The position numbers and the translations under genes were made by a program. A DNA stretch of 26,845 nucleotides from a virus. The notes under the pieces were generated by a model that saw only the letters and a list, made by a program, of their open reading frames with translations, made no database searches and was not told the origin of the DNA. The stretch is from IMG/VR virus record IMGVR_UViG_3300032088_002388, positions 1 through 26,845 of that record; one strand, given 5' to 3'. Shown in pieces: positions 13,569-19,577 of this stretch (the stretch's first letter is position 1; every line of letters starts with the position of its first letter).

Positions 13569-14227
13569 TTGAATTAGCACTAAATACCGAAGATTATGGT
13601 TTAAAACAAGTTAACCACGAATCAGGTAGATGGTATGAAGATCCAGAAACTAATCGTTATTATAGTATTACAAACGTATTATCTATATTAAGCGAAGAAA
13701 GTATTCAGAAATGGAGAGCTCGAGTTGGAGAAGAAGAAGCTAATAGAATATCACGTCAAGCTTCAGGCAAAGGTACAGAAGTTCATGATATGATTGAAGC
13801 TTTTGTTTTAGGAGAAATTAAAGAAACAAAGAATCTTTTAGCATTACAAAATTTTAAAGAAATTAAACCTATTATTGAAGATAAATTATCAAAGGTTTAT
13901 GCAACAGAAAAACGAATGTTTTCATCACATTTAGGAGTAGCTGGTACAGTAGATTGTGTTGGTGAATGGGAAGGTAAAACTTCTATTATAGATTGGAAAA
14001 CATCTAAAAAGTTTAAGAAAAAAGAATGGATTCACTCTTACTTTATGCAAGCAGCAGCATATGCTATTATGTGGGAAGAAAGAACTGGACAACCAATTAC
14101 GCAATTAGTTATTTGTATTGCGGGTGATACAGGACCTCAGGTGTTTATTGAACATCGTGATAATTGGACACGCGGGTTAATCAAAGTGATTAACGAATTT
14201 AAACGAAGAAAATTATTTGGGAGATAA
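13565..14227 (+). CDS. PD-(D/E)XK exonuclease (RecB/Cas4/MGME1-like)
   Basis: 220 residues. The RecB-family nuclease core is complete: GTEVHDMIE with His74; a Glu near 115; GTVDCVG with Asp130; IIDWKTSKK giving Asp143-x-Lys145; and the QxxxY motif MQAAAYA (Gln162, Tyr166). Proteins of this size in T4-like marine phages are annotated as exonucleases of the MGME1/Cas4 type and probably process DNA ends in recombination or replication. There are no iron-sulfur Cys as in Cas4. Overlaps the previous gene by 4 bases (ATGA). Confidence 0.88.
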   Translation: MIELALNTEDYGLKQVNHESGRWYEDPETNRYYSITNVLSILSEESIQKWRARVGEEEANRISRQASGKGTEVHDMIEAFVLGEIKETKNLLALQNFKEIKPIIEDKLSKVYATEKRMFSSHLGVAGTVDCVGEWEGKTSIIDWKTSKKFKKKEWIHSYFMQAAAYAIMWEERTGQPITQLVICIAGDTGPQVFIEHRDNWTRGLIKVINEFKRRKLFGR

Positions 14228-14228
14228 A

Positions 14229-14447
14229 ATGAGAAATATATTAATTGATGCACTAAAAGCACATTACAAAGGTATTATTAAAACTTCTCAAGCAAATGTA
14301 GAAATCTATTTACAAAACTCAGTAGGAGTTGGAGAACATCCAAATGTTATTGAAACTATTGATCTAGAGATTACTAAAATTGCTGAAGCAGAAGATAAAT
14401 TACATACGCTTGAGAGTTATTTCGTTCTAAAAGATTTACGTATATAA
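14229..14447 (+). CDS. Small conserved phage protein, unknown function
   Basis: 72 residues from ATG 14229, chosen over an in-frame upstream codon at 14217 because GGGAG (14219-14223) precedes it. The pattern LIDALKAHYKGIIKTSQANVE in part, then GVGEHPNVIETI and a C-terminal helix, is one I recognise as a widely conserved small protein of T4-like phages. Helical, no motif, role unknown. A late promoter overlaps its last codons. Confidence 0.75.
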   Translation: MRNILIDALKAHYKGIIKTSQANVEIYLQNSVGVGEHPNVIETIDLEITKIAEAEDKLHTLESYFVLKDLRI

Positions 14448-14450
14448 ATA
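14443..14450 (+). promoter_or_regulatory. T4-type late promoter (TATAAATA), 5 bases from AUG
   Basis: A perfect octamer, then GATCT, then the ATG at 14456. Predicts transcription starting at the A of the AUG of the HAD-family gene. Confidence 0.75.
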
Positions 14451-14455
14451 GATCT

Positions 14456-15067
14456 ATGAAAAGAGAACTCATAGAATATATCATCGAGGCAGCCGCTGGA
14501 AAGGGGCTTACTATTTTTGATATTGATGAAACTCTCTTTCATACTAAAGCAAAAATAGGTGTATTACGTAACGGTAAGATAATTAAACAGTTAAATAACG
14601 TACAATTTAATACATATAAATTGCAAAAAGGCGAAACATTTGACTTTGGTCAATTTAAGTCTGCTGAGATTTTTTATAAGACATCTACACCAATTGGTAA
14701 GATGATTGCAAAAGCAAAAATCATTATAAAAAATGCAACGAAGAAAGGTTCCAAAGTAATCGTTGTTACCGCAAGAGGAGATATGGATGACAGAGATCTA
14801 TTCATAAAAACTTTTGAAGCACAAGGAATCGACATGAGCAATGTTTATGTCGAAAGGGCAGGAAATATCGGATTAGATAGTTCTGCAAAAAACAAAGAAG
14901 TGGTATTTAGAAAATATCTAGATACTGGATTATATACAAGAATAAGATTATTCGATGATGCCATGGAAAATCTATTAGCTTTAACATCACTTAAGGATGA
15001 ATATCCACATATAACATTTGAAGCATATAGAGTAAACAAAAGTGGCAGCATTTCAACGGTGAAGTGA
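14456..15067 (+). CDS. HAD-superfamily phosphatase-like protein with prohead-type N-terminal tag
   Basis: 203 residues. HAD motif I is FDIDETLFHT (Asp22, Asp24), motif II VVTARGD (Thr105), and motif III/IV near Lys146 and LFDDA (Asp167, Asp168). This is a full catalytic set for a phosphatase acting by an Asp-phosphate intermediate; the substrate is unknown. The first residues, MKRELIEYIIEAAAGKG, resemble the T4 internal-protein tag and contain I9-I10-E11 before A12, a gp21-type cut site. It has a late promoter and no leader. A packaged phosphatase, perhaps delivered with the DNA, is a testable inference. Confidence 0.82.
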   Translation: MKRELIEYIIEAAAGKGLTIFDIDETLFHTKAKIGVLRNGKIIKQLNNVQFNTYKLQKGETFDFGQFKSAEIFYKTSTPIGKMIAKAKIIIKNATKKGSKVIVVTARGDMDDRDLFIKTFEAQGIDMSNVYVERAGNIGLDSSAKNKEVVFRKYLDTGLYTRIRLFDDAMENLLALTSLKDEYPHITFEAYRVNKSGSISTVK

Positions 15068-15068
15068 T

Positions 15069-15284
15069 ATGCCCCCTATAAAATTTAAACCATCAGTTAC
15101 ACAAAGATTAAGAGGAGAAGCGAAAGCTACAACTACTAATTATTATATAAAGAATATTTCACAAAATGAATTATTCGATGCTCTCAATGCAAACAATACT
15201 ACTCCAAAAAGAAAGCAAAAGATACGGAATGAACTTGTGAGGAGAGGAGTTAATATTGTTTATGTCACAAAAGAAGAAGCCTAA
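15069..15284 (+). CDS. Small basic conserved phage protein
   Basis: 71 residues, basic. MPPIKFKPS at the start, then YYIKNISQNELFDAL and PKRKQKIRNELVRRGV, a combination I recognise from T4-like marine phages. Probably a small helical nucleic-acid-associated protein, but no function is known. It overlaps the next mini-gene by 23 bases in another frame. Confidence 0.72.
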   Translation: MPPIKFKPSVTQRLRGEAKATTTNYYIKNISQNELFDALNANNTTPKRKQKIRNELVRRGVNIVYVTKEEA

Positions 15285-15384
15285 AGAATACGCTTGGATG
15301 CTAAAACCCATTTCTGATAGATCTAAAGAGATCCGTGAGAAAGGCAGAATTATTGATGCTCGAAGAGCAGGAGTTAAATTATGA
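15262..15384 (+). CDS. Small basic protein (40 aa), unknown
   Basis: Open frame from ATG 15262 to the TGA at 15382-15384, preceded by GGAGAGGAG (15241-15249) and coupled to the SET-domain gene by an ATGA overlap. The peptide is strongly basic (MSQKKKPKEYAWML, then a KEIREKGRIIDARRAG-type helix). It fills a gap that would otherwise hold nothing, in a genome without gaps, which supports it. Function unknown. Confidence 0.6.
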   Translation: MSQKKKPKEYAWMLKPISDRSKEIREKGRIIDARRAGVKL

Positions 15385-15701
15385 ATTTCGAAGGTACTTA
15401 TACGCCTTTAAGGCATGATCTTACAATACAACCAGCAAGTCATGGTTTAGGATTAGTTGCAACCGAAACTATTCCTGCAGGAACTTTTTTAGGTATATCT
15501 CACGTATGGGAAATACAACGATCTGAATGGATAAGAACACCATTAGGAGGTTTTGTAAATCACTCAGAAACACCAAATGCATGGATCTATTGGAATCAAG
15601 ATCATGATCTTGGATGGCAAAGAGAAATGTTCGCTATTAGAAATATCAAAGCTGAGGAAGAAGTCGTAGTTTATTATCAACTACCAGAATATGATGACTG
15701 A
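15381..15701 (+). CDS. SET-domain-like protein (putative protein lysine methyltransferase)
   Basis: 106 residues. It carries the SET fold signature in short form: GLGLVATETIPAGTFLG (about 22-38), then GGFVNHSETPNAW with the NHS motif at 60-62, and REMFAIRNIKAEEEVVVYY ending with the conserved Tyr region. SET proteins transfer methyl groups from S-adenosylmethionine to lysines; the substrate here cannot be read. The domain lacks pre- and post-SET regions, as in other compact bacterial and phage SET proteins. Host or virion protein modification is possible. Confidence 0.8.
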   Translation: MNFEGTYTPLRHDLTIQPASHGLGLVATETIPAGTFLGISHVWEIQRSEWIRTPLGGFVNHSETPNAWIYWNQDHDLGWQREMFAIRNIKAEEEVVVYYQLPEYDD

Positions 15702-15975
15702 TCAATGGCATGGAGGAAAAGGTTCTAAACGAAGAAAATCTGATGAAAACAAATATGCAGATAATTGGGATAGAATATTTGGAAAGAAAAAACGTGGGGC
15801 TGTAGCTCAGTTGGGAGAGCGCGTCCCTTGCACGGATGAGGTCGCAGGTTCGACCCCTGTCAGCTCCACCACCGAAGAAGATTGGGATATGTTACCCGAT
15901 GTAGAAGATCTAGAAAAAATTGTAGATCGAGAACTTAAAAAACTAGAGGAATGGGAAAATGAAAATAAGACATGA
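15691..15975 (+). CDS. Conserved phage protein whose ORF runs through a tRNA gene
   Basis: 94 residues as an ORF. The first 35 (HGGKGSKRRKSDENKY, then DNWDRIFGKKK) are a pattern I recognise as a small conserved phage protein that normally ends soon after IFG. Codons for about residues 36-60 are the tRNA-Ala gene at 15796-15871, giving the well-known false tRNA peptide. The frame then stays open for about 34 acidic residues (DMLPDVEDLEKIVDREL type) to TGA 15973-15975. Either the tRNA was inserted in frame, or two small genes (15691 onward, and one starting at an ATG near 15887) are joined by chance. The GroES gene overlaps the 3' end. Confidence 0.55.
   Translation: MMTDQWHGGKGSKRRKSDENKYADNWDRIFGKKKRGAVAQLGERVPCTDEVAGSTPVSSTTEEDWDMLPDVEDLEKIVDRELKKLEEWENENKT
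15796..15871 (+). tRNA. tRNA-Ala (anticodon TGC)
   Basis: A 76-base cloverleaf: acceptor stem GGGGCTG pairs with CAGCTCC (one G-U), discriminator A and encoded CCA at 15868-15871; D arm TAGCTCAGTTGGGAGAGC; anticodon arm CGTCC-CTTGCAC-GGATG, with anticodon TGC reading GCA/GCN alanine codons; T arm GCAGG-TTCGACC-CCTGT. The GC content is far above that of its surroundings, as for any tRNA. It lies inside an open reading frame on the same strand. The encoded CCA suggests a functional, self-sufficient gene. Confidence 0.96.
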
Positions 15976-16225
15976 TTATGTATTAGTAGCGGAAGCACAA
16001 AAAGAAGAGAAAACAGCAGGTGGAATTATTCTATCCGCTGATGCTCAAATAGATAAAGCAGCAAAACCTGGAGTTGTATTAGCATACGGTCCACATGTTG
16101 AAGGACTATTTACAGGAGATAGAGTATATGTGCAATGGTCAGAATCTATGCCTATCAACGTAGATGGAAAAGCAGCTGTTTTAATTAAAGATGAATTCGT
16201 AAAAGCATATATAAGATCCGAATAG
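15959..16225 (+). CDS. groES: GroES-like co-chaperonin
   Basis: 88 residues. MKIRHDYVLVAEAQKEEKTAGG matches the GroES strand and mobile-loop start; GGIILSADA is the mobile loop region that touches GroEL; KPGVVLAYGP and GDRVYVQWSE follow as the family beta strands. Phage co-chaperonins such as T4 gp31 replace host GroES to fold the major capsid protein. No GroEL is present, so it would work with host GroEL. Starts 17 bases inside the preceding ORF, with GAGGA upstream. Confidence 0.88.
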   Translation: MKIRHDYVLVAEAQKEEKTAGGIILSADAQIDKAAKPGVVLAYGPHVEGLFTGDRVYVQWSESMPINVDGKAAVLIKDEFVKAYIRSE

Positions 16226-16226
16226 G

Positions 16227-16234
16227 TATAAATA
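16227..16234 (+). promoter_or_regulatory. T4-type late promoter (TATAAATA), 5 bases from AUG
   Basis: A perfect octamer, then GAACC, then the ATG at 16240. The same spacing as at 10413, 14443 and 19565; predicts a leaderless transcript for the RimK-like gene. Confidence 0.75.
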
Positions 16235-16239
16235 GAACC

Positions 16240-17658
16240 ATGTACGATTATAACTATATCACAGAAGCCAAAGAAAAGAACATGAAAATGTCTGTAATTA
16301 TATTGGCTAATTCACTGGACGATGGAACAGCAGCAAAAGTTATGGCTGATGTATGTTCGTTTAATGATATAGAATGCAATTTAATTGATATTGATAAAGC
16401 ATATTTAGGTGATGCCGATATTGAACTGAGAAAAGTTGATATTCGTAATATCGATGGAGAAGGTAAAAAGGTTACATGTAATATAGATTCAACAATCGTA
16501 TTTACAAGAGGTGGAGCAATTGCGACTCAGGTAGGACAAGCTTTAGTATCTACATTACAAACCGCGGGATTCTTTATGGTTAATGATCTTGAATCCATGA
16601 TGTTATGTGATAATAAAATGGCAACTACAATTGCTATGAATAGATCAAATGTTAAAACACCGCGCACAGTTATATTGAACAACGATGAAAGTATCGAATT
16701 TGCTCATAAACAAATTGGTAGTAAATTTCCTGTAATTGTTAAAACTTTGACCGGAACGCAAGGTGTAGGTGTAACAAAAGTTGATTCGATGAGTTCTTTA
16801 AGGTCTGTATGTCAATCTTTATGGAAGTTTGATGCACAGCTGTTGATGCAAGAATTCTTAGAAATGGAATATGATATCAGAACTCTTGTAGTTGATGGTA
16901 AAATATTAGGTGCAGCAAAAAGAATCACGGCTAAAGGTTCTGAATTTAGATCAAATGTTCATCAAGGCGCAGATACGGTTCCTTATATATTAAAGGAAAG
17001 GGAAATTGAAATAATTCTTGCAGCTTCACGAGTAAGTGGAGGATATTATGTTGGTGTAGATCATTGTATAGTTGATGGAGAGATTTATATTTTAGAGGTA
17101 AATGGATCTCCTGGTGTAAAGTCACATTATAACGCATATGATTTAGATACACAAAAATCTGTAGGTAAAAAATCAGACAATAAATTATTTGATATATTTT
17201 TAAAATATTTGTTAGAAGAAAATAATAGAACTAAATTCTTTAGACTTGAAGCAGGTTTTATTGAAACAATTATCCTTGAAGGTATGGAAGATGATCCAAT
17301 ACGAGCTAAACTTGATACCGGCAATGGAACAAATGCATCAATGTTAATGGTTGATGATCTTAAGGTAAAAGATAAAAAAGTATTTTGGAAAAAGAATGGT
17401 AAGAAATTTGAATCTGATCTTATTGGTTTATCTAAAGCAAGACATATGGAAACGGTCGATGAAAGACCAGTTATTGAACATACAATAACATTTAATAATA
17501 GATCCTATCTAATACATTTAGGATTATCGCTTAAAAATACAGCATCAGAGATGTTGTGTAATAGAGATTTAATAACACTTTTTGGTGTATCTGTAAATCC
17601 ATCTAAACGATTTGCTTTAACACCATACACGGCAAGAAATGACAACTACGACGTTTAA
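16240..17658 (+). CDS. RimK-like ATP-grasp ligase fused to an aspartic-protease-like (RimB-type) domain, with prohead-type tag
   Basis: 472 residues. About 15-325 is a RimK-like ATP-grasp ligase: KTLTGTQGVGV (ATP-binding loop, 168-178), QEFLEMEYDIR, and EVNGSPGVK (286-294) with metal-binding residues. RimK adds glutamates to ribosomal protein S6. About 335-465 is a second domain starting LEAGFIETIILEG with KLDTGNGTNAS (Asp359-Thr-Gly), the hallmark of the RimB/ATP-dependent protease family usually encoded next to rimK. The N-terminus MYDYNYITEAKEKN contains I7-T8-E9 before A10, like the T4 capsid-targeting tag. A late promoter lies five bases upstream. Inference: a virion-associated protein-modifying enzyme; the target is unknown. 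Confidence 0.88.
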   Translation: MYDYNYITEAKEKNMKMSVIILANSLDDGTAAKVMADVCSFNDIECNLIDIDKAYLGDADIELRKVDIRNIDGEGKKVTCNIDSTIVFTRGGAIATQVGQALVSTLQTAGFFMVNDLESMMLCDNKMATTIAMNRSNVKTPRTVILNNDESIEFAHKQIGSKFPVIVKTLTGTQGVGVTKVDSMSSLRSVCQSLWKFDAQLLMQEFLEMEYDIRTLVVDGKILGAAKRITAKGSEFRSNVHQGADTVPYILKEREIEIILAASRVSGGYYVGVDHCIVDGEIYILEVNGSPGVKSHYNAYDLDTQKSVGKKSDNKLFDIFLKYLLEENNRTKFFRLEAGFIETIILEGMEDDPIRAKLDTGNGTNASMLMVDDLKVKDKKVFWKKNGKKFESDLIGLSKARHMETVDERPVIEHTITFNNRSYLIHLGLSLKNTASEMLCNRDLITLFGVSVNPSKRFALTPYTARNDNYDV

Positions 17659-17797
17659 AATTAAAATGCCACCGAGGCATGAAATCAAAGTGAGAAAGGT
17701 AACACCATCTCATACTGTTACTCGCGTGGAAAAAGATAAAACTAAAACTTTGCCGAGAAAAGCTAAGTATAAAGATATAAATACATACGAGGTATAA
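17639..17797 (+). CDS. Small basic protein (52 aa)
   Basis: Open frame from ATG 17639 (20-base overlap with the RimK gene) to TAA 17795-17797. The peptide begins TTTTFKIKMPPRHEIKVRK and is rich in Lys, Arg and Thr, ending with KDINTYEV. It accounts for a stretch with no other gene, and the MPPRHE-type start resembles small phage proteins, so I think it is translated. No function can be given. A late promoter lies within its last codons. Confidence 0.6.
   Translation: MTTTTFKIKMPPRHEIKVRKVTPSHTVTRVEKDKTKTLPRKAKYKDINTYEV
17776..17783 (+). promoter_or_regulatory. T4-type late promoter (TATAAATA)
   Basis: A perfect octamer 15 bases upstream of the ATG at 17799, inside the end of the preceding small gene. 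Expected start about 17789, leaving a short leader that contains GAGG. Confidence 0.7.
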
Positions 17798-17798
17798 A

Positions 17799-18068
17799 AT
17801 GGCAGATTTAGACAATTTAGATTTTGACTTTGGTTTTACAGCAGTTGATGAACATGAACTCGAAGCTGTACAAACCGTAAGTAAAACCGCTGACACTGCA
17901 GCATCAGAATTAGCTGCAGCTGAAGCAAAACTAGGTAAGTTATATAATGCAATATTACCATTGCTCAGTAACTTGAAGAAAAATCCTGAAAAGGAATACA
18001 TACTTTGGCCAAATAGGACAGAGAAAATTGAACAATTTGAAGATGTTATTGCTAACATCATAAAATGA
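17799..18068 (+). CDS. Small conserved T4-like phage protein, probably late/structural
   Basis: 89 residues. An acidic N-terminus DLDNLDFDFGFTAVDEHEL leads to an Ala-rich helix and then LYNAILPLLSNLKKNPEKEY and LWPNRTEKIEQF. I recognise this pattern (DFDFGFT-VDE, then LY--ILPLL, WPNR) from T4-like marine phages, where it is conserved but unassigned. A late promoter and its position beside the endolysin suggest a structural or assembly role. Confidence 0.72.
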   Translation: MADLDNLDFDFGFTAVDEHELEAVQTVSKTADTAASELAAAEAKLGKLYNAILPLLSNLKKNPEKEYILWPNRTEKIEQFEDVIANIIK

Positions 18069-18079
18069 GGATACCACAA

Positions 18080-18520
18080 ATGGATATTAATAAATTAAGA
18101 GAGCAACTAAAAATAGACGAAGGACAGGTCAATGAAATTTATAACGATCATCTTGGCTATGCTACTTTTGGTATCGGTCATTTGGTTATTGATGGTGATC
18201 AAGAAAAGGGTCAACCATTGGGCACACCAGTTACCGAACAACGCGTTTATGAAGTTTTTGAGAAGGATGTACAAACGGTAATTGCCGATTGTAAAAAATT
18301 GCATGAAGGTTGGGATGGATATCCCGAGGAAGCAAAACAGATCATTGCAAATATGATGTTTAACATGGGTTATACTCGACTTTCTAAATTTAAAAAACAC
18401 AATACAGCGCTTCAGTGCGGTGATTGGAAAACAGCAGCTGTCGAAGGAAGAGATTCAAGATGGCATAAACAAGTCACAAATAGAGCAGAAAGGCTCATGG
18501 TGAGACTTGAAAATATATAA
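18080..18520 (+). CDS. T4-type lysozyme (endolysin, glycoside hydrolase 24)
   Basis: 146 residues from ATG 18080, chosen for the GAGG at 18067-18070; an ATG at 18065 in an ATGA overlap is the alternative. Residues KIDEG...YNDHLGYATFGIGH line up with T4 lysozyme: catalytic Glu14, Asp23 and Thr29 correspond to T4 Glu11, Asp20 and Thr26. Later conserved blocks are MMFNMGYTRLSKF, SRWHKQVTNRAERL and a short C-terminus. It hydrolyses peptidoglycan after a holin opens the membrane; no signal peptide. It sits about 12 kb from the spanin-like genes, so the lysis set is split. Confidence 0.93.
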   Translation: MDINKLREQLKIDEGQVNEIYNDHLGYATFGIGHLVIDGDQEKGQPLGTPVTEQRVYEVFEKDVQTVIADCKKLHEGWDGYPEEAKQIIANMMFNMGYTRLSKFKKHNTALQCGDWKTAAVEGRDSRWHKQVTNRAERLMVRLENI

Positions 18521-18523
18521 ATA
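18516..18523 (+). promoter_or_regulatory. T4-type late promoter (TATAAATA)
   Basis: A perfect octamer overlapping the end of the lysozyme gene, 21 bases before the ATG at 18545, with AAGAGG serving as ribosome binding site. Here a normal leader is expected, unlike the 5-base cases. Confidence 0.75.
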
Positions 18524-18544
18524 GTTATTTAAGAGGAAAACAAA

Positions 18545-18796
18545 ATGGCAGTATTAAGACTATTAGGATCAGAAGCAGGTTTAGCTTCAGCATCTAATGT
18601 TGGGTTTGCTAAATTAGTAAGGGTTTTAAACAATAAAACTTCAGTGCAAGTTATTACACAAAAAGCTGCAGGTGGTACTACACTAGCAACTGTGACATTA
18701 GCCGCAGGAGAATCAGTTTTAATCGCTAAAGCTCCATCTGATACACTTACCGGAGTAGCTACTTCTTTAGCTGTTTCAGTAGCATTCGCTAACTAA
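18545..18796 (+). CDS. Small beta-rich late phage protein, probable virion component
   Basis: 83 residues, no Cys, nearly neutral, rich in Val, Ala and Thr, predicted as all-beta. MAVLRLLGSEAGLASASNV, then LVRVLNNKTS, VTLAAGESVLIAKAPSDTL and a closing AVSVAFAN strand follow a pattern I recognise in a small protein common to T4-like marine phages. Strong late promoter and ribosome binding site suggest an abundant virion protein, for instance a decoration protein; that is inference. Confidence 0.72.
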   Translation: MAVLRLLGSEAGLASASNVGFAKLVRVLNNKTSVQVITQKAAGGTTLATVTLAAGESVLIAKAPSDTLTGVATSLAVSVAFAN

Positions 18797-18805
18797 AAAT
18801 GAATC

Positions 18806-19243
18806 ATGGCCTATTCGCAGAAGGTAATAGACAGATTTAATAATGTATTAAATTCTCCAGAGAAATTCTCTGTAGGCCGATTCGATCCAAAAGAATCCAA
18901 TGTAGCAACCGGAATGACAGGCGCACCCGCGTGTGGTGATGTCATGAAGCTACAACTGAAATTGAATGACAACGAAGAAATCGTTGATGTTAAATTTAAA
19001 ACTTATGGATGCGGATCCGCTATCGCATCTTCTTCATTATTCGTTGATATGCTAATGGGTAAAACCATAGAAGAGGCAAAACTTGTTAAAGACAAAGATA
19101 TTGCCGAAATATTAGAACTTCCGGCTATCAAACTTCATTGTTCTGTATTAGCTGAAGATTCGATTCGTCAGGCAATAAGAAATTGGGAAGATAAAAAAGC
19201 CCATAGACAGCACAATGGAGAACCTAATGATCGAGTTGACTAA
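18806..19243 (+). CDS. iscU: IscU/NifU-like Fe-S cluster scaffold
   Basis: 145 residues. All three cluster-binding cysteines are present: Cys43 in APACGD (with Asp45), Cys69 in YGCGSAIASSS, and Cys112 in KLHCSVLAED (with His111). This fits a working IscU scaffold, which receives sulfur and iron and passes [2Fe-2S] clusters on. The LPPVK-type chaperone-binding motif is replaced by LPAIK (about 105-109), close to the usual form. It is followed by an A-type carrier gene overlapping by 17 bases, so the phage carries two parts of one pathway and would rely on host IscS and chaperones. Confidence 0.93.
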   Translation: MAYSQKVIDRFNNVLNSPEKFSVGRFDPKESNVATGMTGAPACGDVMKLQLKLNDNEEIVDVKFKTYGCGSAIASSSLFVDMLMGKTIEEAKLVKDKDIAEILELPAIKLHCSVLAEDSIRQAIRNWEDKKAHRQHNGEPNDRVD

Positions 19244-19544
19244 TGAAGCAATTCAACAATTACTCAAACAAACCCAAAATGAGGGGAATGATACTGTCAG
19301 AATTGGTTATTATCCTGGCGGTTGCAACGGTTTTAAATATGTTATCGCTTTTGCTGATACAGTCACTGGCGATGATCATATCATAGACTACGGAAAGTTT
19401 CTTATAGTAGTAGAAACTGGCCAACTTCACAATTTTACTGGATTAACCTTAGATTACATTACTGAGGGACTCAATTCAGAATTCAAATTCATAAATCCTA
19501 ATGCAACTGCGTCCTGTGGTTGTGGAGAATCAGTAGCCTTTTAG
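19227..19544 (+). CDS. A-type Fe-S carrier (IscA/ErpA/HesB-like)
   Basis: 105 residues from ATG 19227, chosen for the GGAGA at 19218-19222 over ATG 19215. The three conserved cysteines are present: Cys33 in PGGCNGFKY and Cys97/Cys99 in ASCGCGES, with the usual spacing. A-type carriers bring clusters to target enzymes. Next to iscU it probably supplies host or phage Fe-S proteins late in infection; possible clients cannot be read from this window, although the YkgJ-like protein is a candidate metal protein. Confidence 0.92.
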   Translation: MIELTNEAIQQLLKQTQNEGNDTVRIGYYPGGCNGFKYVIAFADTVTGDDHIIDYGKFLIVVETGQLHNFTGLTLDYITEGLNSEFKFINPNATASCGCGESVAF

Positions 19545-19564
19545 TAATCTAGAATCGTGCATAG

Positions 19565-19572
19565 TATAAATA
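19565..19572 (+). promoter_or_regulatory. T4-type late promoter (TATAAATA), head of the curli-type operon, 5 bases from AUG
   Basis: A perfect octamer, then GTACT, then the ATG at 19578. No other promoter or terminator is evident before 26362, so this element probably drives the whole CsgF-CsgG-curlin-FecR-cyclase run late in infection. Confidence 0.78.
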
Positions 19573-19577
19573 GTACT

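Noticed and set aside
15796-15871. Peptide encoded by the tRNA region as a protein domain
   Set aside because: This is the well-known false translation of a tRNA gene (the AVAQLGER type); the cloverleaf explains the sequence completely.
15796-15871. tRNA gene as a prophage attachment site
   Set aside because: No integrase is seen in the window, and the T4-like gene set indicates a lytic phage; no repeated tRNA fragment was found nearby.
17603-18079. Antisense open frame of 158 codons
   Set aside because: It crosses several + strand genes and a late promoter, and shows no recognisable motif or ribosome binding site.
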